Shown here: positions 24,018-32,018 of the stretch, piece after piece
How positions within the stretch are numbered: the stretch's first letter is position 1
Layout: each line of letters starts with the position of its first letter
Source: Verrucomicrobiales bacterium
GTDB taxonomy: Bacteria; Verrucomicrobiota; Verrucomicrobiia; Verrucomicrobiales; V1-33
Length of the DNA: 32,936 nucleotides
Direction: 5' to 3'
Assembly (NCBI GenBank): GCA_947460575.1
Contig: CANHIJ010000036.1
Location: 1-32,936 of the forward strand
Notes under the pieces: model-generated
Told to the model about the DNA's origin: nothing
What the model saw: only the letters and a program-made list of their open reading frames with translations
The model's database searches: none
Translations under genes and position numbers: made by a program

Positions 24018-26348
24018 TCAGCGCGGTCCCGGTGGCAGGTGTTCGATGAGATAGCGGACAATGAGCATCTGCACGTGAAGTTGCGTGCCCTTGCCTTCCT
24101 GCAGGCCGTGGTCGCGATTAGGATAAACGAAGTAGTCGAAGCGTTTGCCTAGTTCGATGAGGCGGTCCACCAGTCCTTCGGTGATCTCAATGTGGGTGTT
24201 GGTCTCGCCGGAGCCGGTGATGAGGAGCAAATCGCCGCGCAGTCCCTCGGCATAGTTAATCGCCGAACCGGTGCGGTAGCCTTCGGGATTCTCCTGAGGC
24301 GTGCGCATGAAAATCTCCTGATACTCGGCGTTGTAATACTGCACCTGAGGCTTCGGCACGACGGCGATACCGACGTGATAGGCGTCGGGCTTACGGAAGA
24401 GGGCGTTGAGCGTGTTTGACCCGCCGCCGCTCCAGCCCCAGATGCCGACGCGCGAGAGGTCCACGAACGGGCGGAGCCGCTCCAAAGCTTGCAATCCTGC
24501 GGCCTGTTCATCTGTCGAGAGGGGCCCGAGGCTGCCATACACGGCCCGCCGCCACGCCGCGCCTTTGGGCCCGGGAGTGCCCTGGTTGTCGATCGAAACG
24601 ACAAGATAGCCGAGGTCCGCGACGGCCCGGTGAAAGAGGGAGAATCCCTGCCCTCCGCGCCAGTCGTCGAGCACGGTTTGTCCGGCGGGCTCGCCATAAA
24701 CGAACACGAATACCGGATATTTTTTGGCTGGATCGAAGTCGCGTGGTTTAATCATCCAACTGTCCATCACCACGCCGCCGCCGATGTCGAGTTGGAGAAA
24801 TTCGGTAGGCTGCGTGATGAGTGGCTTAACCCGGGCAGCCGCAGCGGCGTTGTCTTCCAAAAGGCGGACAATCCGGTGTCCCGGCAGTTCCACCAGGTCC
24901 GTGACCGGCGGCTTGTCGAAGGTGGACCAGGTGTGAAATGCAAAACGGTTATCGGGGGAACAAACATAACGGTGTGAGCCCGGTTGGTCCTGCGGCGTCA
25001 AGCGTTCGGGCGTGCCGGTTCCATCAAGGCGAGTGCGGTAAAGGTAGCGCTTCGTCGCATTAGTCGGCGACGCGTAGTAGTAGAACCATCCGTGCTTTTC
25101 ATCGATAGGGCCGGGCGCGATGAGGTCGCTGCCCGCAGCAGTAATCGGCGTCTGACTAGCACCGTCCCGCGAAATGACGTAGGCACGCCGCCAGCCATCC
25201 CGCTCGCTAAAAAGAATGAAGGTCTTGCTGCCGCGAACCCATTCCAGTCCGCCCGGCTCCATGTCTACCCAGGACACCACCCACGCGGCGTCGGTGGCGG
25301 AGTAGGCTTGGGTGATCGTTCCCGTTTGATGATTGGCGAGGAGGACTTCGCGGGCCTCGCGGCCACGACTGAGTTTATCGATCAGCACCTCGTCCGAGTT
25401 CCCCGCCCAGCCGAGGGTGTTCATGTAAAAAGTGCCCGGCTGATCGGCTAGCTCGACCCAGCGGGTGGGCCCGCCTTCCACGCCGACCACCCCGATGCGC
25501 AGCGTGGGGATCGGACCGCCGATTCGCTCAAACCGGGTTTCCTGAAACGTGCGATACGTCGGGTCGCCAGGCACAAGGACCGCTCGTTTCGGGATGGCCG
25601 AGGCATCAGATCGAACATAGGCGATCCATTTTCCATCGGGACTCCAGGTGGCGCGACTGTGGGAGATCGCGTCGGGATCGCTGTCCTGCGTCAACGGGGT
25701 GGTCCGCTCGCGGGCAATGTCGAACACGATCAACTCCGCCCCGCGCATTCCTAACAGACTTCTCTCGTCGGGCGAAAACGCATTCGCCTCAAACCCCACG
25801 CCTCCGCCTATTTTCACCGGACGCAAGTCCTCAGAGTCCCTAGCATATAGCCAGCGATCGGTGCCACCAGCCTCATCGGTTTGCAGCAGCAAGCGCTGGC
25901 CCGTCGGCGAGCAGACGAACCCGCGTATTTTCAGCCGCTCCGACGTGCCGGGCACGACGAGTTTCTCACTGGCAACCAGGACGGTTCGTTCGCCGCTGGC
26001 CGGATCGTAGCGAGCGATCTCCGGTCCAGCCGCGCCCTCGGGCTCCTCCAACTTCAGATAGCCTGAGCCATCGGGCAGCCAAGTGGCGGAAAATCCGCGC
26101 ATCCGAAACTGGCCGGTTTCATACACCGCCTGGAGCCGTGGTTCAATCTCGGCCAGCAGCTTGACGTTCGCTTCCGTTGGCGAGCCTGCCGCAGGCACTG
26201 GCATGATGAGCGCTGCCGCGGCGAGGAACGAAAAGGCCAATCGCCGCGCCGCAGTGCCGCAGAGACGTCCATCAAGGACGCCAGTGCGGCACGGCCAACC
26301 GTGAAATGAAGGTTCTTTTCGGCCAACGTTGGCGAGACTGGTTTGCAT
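24018..26348 (-). CDS. S9-family (DPP-IV/prolyl oligopeptidase-like) serine peptidase, exported
   Basis: A 776-aa protein. An unusually long N-region (about 36 aa) precedes a hydrophobic signal segment ending near PVPAAGS. Residues about 65-480 form a DPP-IV-type beta-propeller; about 510-776 are the alpha/beta-hydrolase domain. The nucleophile elbow GWSGGG gives S640, and NRDHGL gives H747. At the catalytic Asp position (D-D-N in DPP-IV: GTADDNVH) this protein reads GSGETNTH, with E715-T716. The Glu might serve as the acid, or the site may be altered. Family members cleave proline-containing or short peptides. The gene sits between the second heme dehydrogenase and the esterase. Confidence 0.87.
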   Translation of the reverse strand: MQTSLANVGRKEPSFHGWPCRTGVLDGRLCGTAARRLAFSFLAAAALIMPVPAAGSPTEANVKLLAEIEPRLQAVYETGQFRMRGFSATWLPDGSGYLKLEEPEGAAGPEIARYDPASGERTVLVASEKLVVPGTSERLKIRGFVCSPTGQRLLLQTDEAGGTDRWLYARDSEDLRPVKIGGGVGFEANAFSPDERSLLGMRGAELIVFDIARERTTPLTQDSDPDAISHSRATWSPDGKWIAYVRSDASAIPKRAVLVPGDPTYRTFQETRFERIGGPIPTLRIGVVGVEGGPTRWVELADQPGTFYMNTLGWAGNSDEVLIDKLSRGREAREVLLANHQTGTITQAYSATDAAWVVSWVDMEPGGLEWVRGSKTFILFSERDGWRRAYVISRDGASQTPITAAGSDLIAPGPIDEKHGWFYYYASPTNATKRYLYRTRLDGTGTPERLTPQDQPGSHRYVCSPDNRFAFHTWSTFDKPPVTDLVELPGHRIVRLLEDNAAAAARVKPLITQPTEFLQLDIGGGVVMDSWMIKPRDFDPAKKYPVFVFVYGEPAGQTVLDDWRGGQGFSLFHRAVADLGYLVVSIDNQGTPGPKGAAWRRAVYGSLGPLSTDEQAAGLQALERLRPFVDLSRVGIWGWSGGGSNTLNALFRKPDAYHVGIAVVPKPQVQYYNAEYQEIFMRTPQENPEGYRTGSAINYAEGLRGDLLLITGSGETNTHIEITEGLVDRLIELGKRFDYFVYPNRDHGLQEGKGTQLHVQMLIVRYLIEHLPPGPR

Positions 26349-26386
26349 GAGCGGAGCAGCGTTTGAATGGGAACGGCGCCAATTCT

Positions 26387-29221
26387 CTATTTGCGGAAGT
26401 GGGGATGTTGCTCGTCTCCCATGGATTCGAGGTAGGCCAGCAGGTCGAGGATTTCTTCCTCTTTAAAGGTGTTTAGCAGGCCCGGCGGCATCAGCGACAC
26501 TTTGGACAGTTCCCGGGAGGTGACGTCGCCCTTGGAAACCACCGTGGTCGTAGTGGCGTCGAAGGGATTAGTCATCACCACGGCGGTGTTCCCATTTTCC
26601 TGACTGATGCGCCCAGCGGTGACGGTCCCGTCCTTCATCGTGAAAACAGTCATCATATACTGCTCGGAGAGGACCTTGGATGGCTCGGCGATGGACTCTA
26701 GCAGGTCCTGACGCTTGAAGCGGGTGGCCACATTGGTGAGGTCAGGCCCGGCGGCGCCGCCCTGGTCGCCATAGCGGTGGCAAAGGATGCATTGGGCCGA
26801 AGTGAACGCCGCTTTGCCGCGGGCGAAGTCGCGTCCTTGGCCCACTTTATCCAGCAGCGGCAGGAGCTCAGCGGCAGTCCATTCCTTAACGAACGCCCGA
26901 GCCTCGGTTGGCGCGGCGAGGGCAGTCTGCACTTTCGTTAGATCGCCCATCGCGGCGAGTTCCGCCGGCGACATCGAAGCCTTCACCTCCGCAAGCGCAT
27001 TCCTGACAAACCCATCGAAACTGGCGCCGTTGTTGAAATTGACGCCGGCGTCGGTAAACCACTGTACCGCCTTGAGCGGATGCTGTTTCGACCGTGCTCC
27101 ATTCCACCATGCAAGGTAGTCGCGGCGCAGATTTTCGGTCCACCCGGTTTTGATATTCCGCAGCGCGGTCACGTAGGTGAGTTGTTCCTCTTGCGTGGCC
27201 GCCGCGCGCAGCAGGGTCACGGTGCGGGAAACCGCGCCCGGAGCCTCCAGCGCGAGCAGGATCTGGCAAAGCTCACGGTTCAGCGGCTCGCTCTTGGCAG
27301 GGTAGAGCGGGTCGATCCCCTGCAGAATCGCCCGAGCCGTCTCGCCCTGCGGCGTCCCCTGCCGCGCCATAGACACCTGAATCACCCGCAGTTTGTCGAG
27401 CGTCTGAGCTTCCGTTAAGGATGAAGCCGGGAAAGCGGCTAGGGATTTAATGATCGCAGACTGCGTGTCGGAAGTACCCACCCGCGCGAGGGCCAGCAGC
27501 GCGGTGAAGGCGGCGTCCGGTTGTTTCTCCTCCAGGGCTTTCGCTTGCCACTGCCCCACCGGATTCCGCTCGACCGCCAGCCGTGCGGCGTAGCGGATGG
27601 CGTGGTCCGGGCTGGCCAGATGCGGCCAGGCAAAGGCCACCGCGCCCGGGTCCGGCTTCACATTGAACGTTTCCAGCTCGCGGCGCAACTCCCTCGCCTG
27701 ACGGCCGACCTGCTCCTGCAGCGCGGCTGCCGCCAGCGGGGCCGCAGCCTCGCTGCCCGAGTAGGTCACGCGGAAAAGATTCGCCTGGGTACCCCGTCCG
27801 CCCACCGTGAAATACATGGCTCCATCGGCCCCGATCAGCACATCTGTCAGGTTCAGCGGCACTTTTCCGGATTTGGTCTTCAGGGACTTAGGGGCGACGA
27901 AATTCTCCCAGGATCCCGTGTAGGTCGCCCCCTGCGGCGTCTGGTGAACCGCAATGAGGCGGCCGTAGGTCCAGTCACAGATATAAAAAGCCTTTTGGTA
28001 TTTGGCAGGAAACTTGGCGCCCGTACCGAAGGCGACCCCAGTGGGACAACCGATGCCAATATTGACCGTCGCGGGCAAGCTGTCGGCATAATACTCAGGC
28101 CACTTGGCGCTGCCCTCGCGATACCCATGGTCGCCGCCGCGCACGGCATGAAAGGCCCGCACCGGACGATACCATGGGGTGCCCCAGTCCCACTCCATGT
28201 CGCTGTCAAAGCCGAACAAATCGCCATCGGCATTGAACGCGATGTCGTAGTTGTTGCGCTGCCCGGAGGACCACAGTTCCGCGTTTTTCCCGTCGAGATC
28301 CATGCGCAGCACATAGCCGCCGGGCGGCTTGGCACCTGCGCCAAACCCATTGCCGTCCTCCATCCGCTTGAGCGCAAGATCATCCCCGTAGTTCCGGTGC
28401 GGCGAGCTGGGGGCAAGGTCCCCGGGAATCGCGGTAAAATTTCCGCAGACCACATACAAACTCTTGTCAGCACCTAACACCAAACCATGCGCGCCGTGCT
28501 CCCCTGAACCGCCCTCCCATGAGCGCAAAAGCTCCACGTCATCGTAGCTGTCATTTCCCTTCGTGTCCCGGCAGCGATACAGTCCAAAGCCCTTGCGGCC
28601 ACTTCCGTTCAAATAAAGGACATTGTCCACAAACAGCATGCCCATGGTTTCCGTGACCGGGATTTTTAGGACTTCTTGGTGCGTGCTTTTTCCATTTAGA
28701 AGGGTCACTCTCGTAATCGGCTGCCCGCTCTGTCCGCCAAGTAGCAGACGTCCTTTCGGATCCTTGGCCAGGCAAATCCATGAGCCCTGCGTCGGCGCGT
28801 CAGCCTGGAGCACATGCTCGACTTTGAATCCCGGCAGCGTGTCGAGCACCTCGCCGGGATTATCCGTTAGCAGCGCGGCATGCGCCGGGGTGGAGCCATC
28901 CGCGGGGCCATAAACGGCCTTCAGGATCACCAGCTTCCGGCCCGCCGGAGCCGAAATGTGAACCTGCCCACCTTCATCCGCCTCCTGGGTCAGCTTCTCG
29001 TCCCCAGCCTGGTATTCCACCCAGAGTTTTTTTGGCACACCAGGAGCCGTGTCCCCAAACAGTTCATTCGAAGCGGCAACCGAAAGACTCTCATCCTTCA
29101 CCGCCGCGGTGACTTTATCGGTCACGTCCCCGGCCGGTTTTGCCACCGCCAGATCCGCCAAGAGGCATCCGGCAGCGAGGGTAAGGAGAGCGGGGCGGCC
29201 ATGGAGAGAGATTCGTTTCAT
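26387..29221 (-). CDS. PVC-type secreted dehydrogenase with c-type heme domain, copy 2
   Basis: A 944-aa exported protein. MKRISLHGRPALLTLAAGCL starts a normal signal peptide, so the start is 29221 rather than the longer frame from 29365. Residues about 25-120 are an extra N-terminal region not present in the copy at 17062-19656. A beta-propeller follows at about 125-515, HEAT-like helices at about 530-790, and the C-terminal heme domain with CILCH at C811-C814-H815 and an MPPG segment. The propeller segments line up with copy 1 (for example DPKGRL, RDT-G-D, SGNFT/CGNFT). A probable periplasmic oxidoreductase of unknown substrate. Its leader contains a strong nested inverted repeat. Confidence 0.88.
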   Translation of the reverse strand: MKRISLHGRPALLTLAAGCLLADLAVAKPAGDVTDKVTAAVKDESLSVAASNELFGDTAPGVPKKLWVEYQAGDEKLTQEADEGGQVHISAPAGRKLVILKAVYGPADGSTPAHAALLTDNPGEVLDTLPGFKVEHVLQADAPTQGSWICLAKDPKGRLLLGGQSGQPITRVTLLNGKSTHQEVLKIPVTETMGMLFVDNVLYLNGSGRKGFGLYRCRDTKGNDSYDDVELLRSWEGGSGEHGAHGLVLGADKSLYVVCGNFTAIPGDLAPSSPHRNYGDDLALKRMEDGNGFGAGAKPPGGYVLRMDLDGKNAELWSSGQRNNYDIAFNADGDLFGFDSDMEWDWGTPWYRPVRAFHAVRGGDHGYREGSAKWPEYYADSLPATVNIGIGCPTGVAFGTGAKFPAKYQKAFYICDWTYGRLIAVHQTPQGATYTGSWENFVAPKSLKTKSGKVPLNLTDVLIGADGAMYFTVGGRGTQANLFRVTYSGSEAAAPLAAAALQEQVGRQARELRRELETFNVKPDPGAVAFAWPHLASPDHAIRYAARLAVERNPVGQWQAKALEEKQPDAAFTALLALARVGTSDTQSAIIKSLAAFPASSLTEAQTLDKLRVIQVSMARQGTPQGETARAILQGIDPLYPAKSEPLNRELCQILLALEAPGAVSRTVTLLRAAATQEEQLTYVTALRNIKTGWTENLRRDYLAWWNGARSKQHPLKAVQWFTDAGVNFNNGASFDGFVRNALAEVKASMSPAELAAMGDLTKVQTALAAPTEARAFVKEWTAAELLPLLDKVGQGRDFARGKAAFTSAQCILCHRYGDQGGAAGPDLTNVATRFKRQDLLESIAEPSKVLSEQYMMTVFTMKDGTVTAGRISQENGNTAVVMTNPFDATTTTVVSKGDVTSRELSKVSLMPPGLLNTFKEEEILDLLAYLESMGDEQHPHFRK

Positions 29222-29399
29222 AAAGTGGGTCTGAATGGGGTGATCAATTAGGACGGGTTGGAGAATGGGGGAAGAGCAGCAGTTTGCCGGAGGGAGAAAC
29301 GGGACCTCGACGATGCGTGTATCGTCAACCACCGGCAAAGCGCGCAACGGTACGAGCAGGAACAAGTCACGAGACGGTTAAAAAAAAAGGCAGCGCATC
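29222..29399 (-). other. Leader/intergenic region of heme dehydrogenase copy 2
   Basis: A 178-bp gap between the DUF6288 gene stop (29400) and the dehydrogenase start (29221). On the minus strand it opens with a nine-T run (A9 at 29380-29388 on the plus strand), soon after the DUF6288 stop. A weak CTCAT/ATGAG stem lies about 10 nt before the T-run, so it is an atypical intrinsic terminator at best. A nested inverted repeat follows. Confidence 0.45.
29283..29339 (-). promoter_or_regulatory. Nested inverted repeat in the dehydrogenase leader
   Basis: TTTGCCGG (29283-29290) is the exact reverse complement of CCGGCAAA (29332-29339). Inside it, GACGAT (29309-29314) is the exact reverse complement of ATCGTC (29321-29326) around a 6-nt loop. 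As RNA on the minus strand this gives an 8-bp outer stem, an asymmetric internal loop (5 nt and 18 nt) and a 6-bp inner hairpin, 62-118 nt before the start codon. It matches no riboswitch class I can name. It could be a cis-regulatory RNA or a two-part protein-binding site. Confidence 0.45.
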
Positions 29400-31829
29400 T
29401 CATGGGAGTCTAATGAGCTCCGGGGTGTCCGCGGAGGCTTCCAACGCCGCGATGCTATCTCGGACGCACTTGGCCTTCATGCGCATCAGACGCGGTGGGA
29501 AATCCGGTTCCTCTTTCTCAAAGTAATGCGCAATTTTACTCAGTTCCGGAATGGCCGCCTTGGCGTGGGTGCCGTAGGTCAGAAGGATCTTCATGAGTTC
29601 CGGAGTTCGCTCCTGACTGGCCCATGGATTCTGATCGCGGGTGTATGTGACGCAGGCGCGGATGCCGTCTTCCACGTGATGTTTGGCCAGAATGCGGAGC
29701 CCGGCCAAACGGATCTCGTCGGCGAACATTTCGCCACTCGGGGCGGGTTCGATGACGGCCTGGAGGACGGCGGGCAGCAGTGGCTTGATTTGCGCATAGC
29801 TCAGCTGCTGATAGACGCTGCCGATCTGGCCGCGGGCGCGGCCGTCCTGGTTTTGCAGTCCGGCGACCACGGCGTTGCGGAGCAAGTCCTGGTCCACGTC
29901 GGCGAGGGAACGTTTCAACATCTTTCCAAAAACGGAGGAGCATAAAAAGCGTTGCTCCATGCCGCGCGGATCTGCGGCGGTGGGTTTCTGCGCGAGCCGC
30001 TCCAACAAAATGGGCACCGTGGACATGGCGGGGGCACCTATGTTCGCCAAAGTCTCGGCGGCTTTGACGCGCAGCCAGAGGTCGCTGTGTGCGAGAAGTT
30101 TAGCTAGTTCAGGCACGGCGGGAGCTGCGGCACCACCGTACTCGGCCAGCGCCTCGCAGGCACCGTAGCGGCTTTCCAGACGCGGGGCGGAAAGCATCGC
30201 CACGAGGGCAGCGACCGGTTGCGCATCTTCGCGGCGGCCCAGCGCGGCGGCAGCGCGAGGGCGCACAATCGGGGACCAACTGCGGAGCGCTTCTAACAAT
30301 TGATCCACGCTGAGCTTGTCGTAAAAGCTAGTGCGATCTTTGTTGTTCCAGCCGCGACCATCGAGAATGAGCGCCTGGGCGGCGGCAGCATCAAGTTGCG
30401 GCATGGCGTCAGGCTTTTTGCCAGTAAGATAAAGCTTTTTCAGCGGCATGGCGTAGGCCAGCAGATAGCCGCCAGTGCTGTCCCAGCCCGCGTAGCTGTC
30501 CTGTTCATTTTCCGGAGGGCCTTGGTGCTGATAGCTATTGTCCCAACGCCGTGCCAGGTCAAAATACCAGCCTCCAAACTCCGTCATCCACGCCCCGGTC
30601 GCCTGGGGTCCCGACAGCGCAACTCCGGGCATGGACCAGAGGATGTTGAAAAAATTTCCGGTATGCCCGCAATCGCGCTCGGGTCCATGGGAGGCCACGC
30701 TCATGCGGGAGAAAAACTCCGCACCTTTCTCCTCACCGAGCAAGTTGAACAAGACCGCAGCCATGCCGCATTTGCCATTGTCCTCGTGCGTTTCCATCCA
30801 CGGGGCGTGGTCGCCGTAGGGGATGCACCCTTTGCCGATGTAAAAGCGCAGCAACTTGGCACTGCGTTCGATCGCCAGATCCAAAGCCTCATCTGTCACC
30901 CCCGCCAGGCGCGCCATCGCCAACGAAATCGTCAGAGGCAAGCCCGGAGAGTTCATCATCCCGTAGCCGTAAAGGCGCCCGTCCGGCCGGGCGAATTTGT
31001 GGCCCCACGAACCGACCGCGCTTTGTCCGTGGGCGGCTTCTCGGGCGAGTCGCGTCAGGCCAGGCATGACCGAATCATCGCCTGTGGCCATTTTGTATTC
31101 GGACAGGAACATCATGACGTAGCCGTAATACCACGTCGCCATGTCTTCCGCCTTGAAGTCCGCAGCCCACGCCGTTTCCTGCTTGATGCGCGGGAGATAG
31201 CGTGGGTCTCCACTGGCTAACAAGGCTAGGGCATTGAGCGAACGAGGGATCGGGTCGAGCCGCTCGGCATAAGAGGGATCCGCCATCCGCGCGGCGAGAT
31301 CCTGGCACCCTTGTTCGAGAATGCGTTTCGACTTCGGGCAATCGTAGGGAGCGGTGGCGCGGTAAGTTCCGAGTACCGGAAGCTTCACCGCGACCTCCGC
31401 CGCGCGGCCGACGCGCCAACGGGTCAGGCGGAGCTGGCCTTGGCCCGCTTCCGATTCCGCTAAGGTCAGGGCCTGGCCCATTTCGGTGCGCGGGTCATAG
31501 GAGAAAGGTTTGCCGCCCACGCCGAGAATCACATCGCCGACCGCGACCACGCCCTCCGCGGGAGAGCCCTTGGCCACCTGGGTGATCGCGATCTGGCGAG
31601 CGTCCGAGGTGACCAGCTTGTCGCAAAAGATCCAGCCGCGCAGGCCGGTGGCACCGAGATTCCAGTCGTGCTCCGCCCTTTCCGGAATCTTGGCGCCTTG
31701 GGTGAAATCGGGTGCAGCCGTCGCCGCCGCTTTTACCGCCCCCCCAGCGGCGCCGGGCTTGGCGAGCATGACGGCGACCGCAATGAATGAGAGGGCAAGC
31801 GCCCTGCGGGTGATCGGGTTCTGTTTCAT
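29400..31829 (-). CDS. DUF6288-type exported protein: PDZ-like, alpha-toroid-like and HEAT repeats
   Basis: An 809-aa protein. The start at 31829 (MKQNPITRRALALSF) precedes a signal peptide ending near PGAAGG (about 28). Residues about 45-150 form a PDZ-like domain (GDVILGVGGKPFSYD), as in DUF6288 proteins of Verrucomicrobia. Residues about 165-520 are helix-rich, with aromatic and Gly-rich segments (YYGYVMMFLSEYKMATGDDS, GSWGHKFARPDGRLYGYGMM, CGHTGNFFN) suggestive of an alpha/alpha-toroid. From about 525, HEAT repeats appear (RPRAAAALGRRED, SRYGACEALAEYGG, LRVKAAETLANIG). Function is unknown; a scaffold or glycan/peptide-processing role is possible. The next gene leftward begins after a nine-T run. 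Confidence 0.82.
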   Translation of the reverse strand: MKQNPITRRALALSFIAVAVMLAKPGAAGGAVKAAATAAPDFTQGAKIPERAEHDWNLGATGLRGWIFCDKLVTSDARQIAITQVAKGSPAEGVVAVGDVILGVGGKPFSYDPRTEMGQALTLAESEAGQGQLRLTRWRVGRAAEVAVKLPVLGTYRATAPYDCPKSKRILEQGCQDLAARMADPSYAERLDPIPRSLNALALLASGDPRYLPRIKQETAWAADFKAEDMATWYYGYVMMFLSEYKMATGDDSVMPGLTRLAREAAHGQSAVGSWGHKFARPDGRLYGYGMMNSPGLPLTISLAMARLAGVTDEALDLAIERSAKLLRFYIGKGCIPYGDHAPWMETHEDNGKCGMAAVLFNLLGEEKGAEFFSRMSVASHGPERDCGHTGNFFNILWSMPGVALSGPQATGAWMTEFGGWYFDLARRWDNSYQHQGPPENEQDSYAGWDSTGGYLLAYAMPLKKLYLTGKKPDAMPQLDAAAAQALILDGRGWNNKDRTSFYDKLSVDQLLEALRSWSPIVRPRAAAALGRREDAQPVAALVAMLSAPRLESRYGACEALAEYGGAAAPAVPELAKLLAHSDLWLRVKAAETLANIGAPAMSTVPILLERLAQKPTAADPRGMEQRFLCSSVFGKMLKRSLADVDQDLLRNAVVAGLQNQDGRARGQIGSVYQQLSYAQIKPLLPAVLQAVIEPAPSGEMFADEIRLAGLRILAKHHVEDGIRACVTYTRDQNPWASQERTPELMKILLTYGTHAKAAIPELSKIAHYFEKEEPDFPPRLMRMKAKCVRDSIAALEASADTPELIRLP

Positions 31830-32018
31830 GCTTCGCGAGTTATGTTGCCAGGTTTTTTTATCACCGGCGAGAATTTCGCAGTGTCGGCGATGACCCCGCC
31901 CGCCGCACTGGAAAGCGTTATCAAGCGGCCAGGCGTTGGGGGAGTCAGGAGGCACATTGCGGGGTGGCGGAAGGATATCTTACGTTTGGCGAACAGCCCA
32001 CTTTGCGATTGGATTTTC

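Noticed and set aside
29222..29365. Longer start for heme dehydrogenase copy 2
   Set aside because: It adds 48 residues ahead of a clear signal peptide and would run through the nested inverted repeat.
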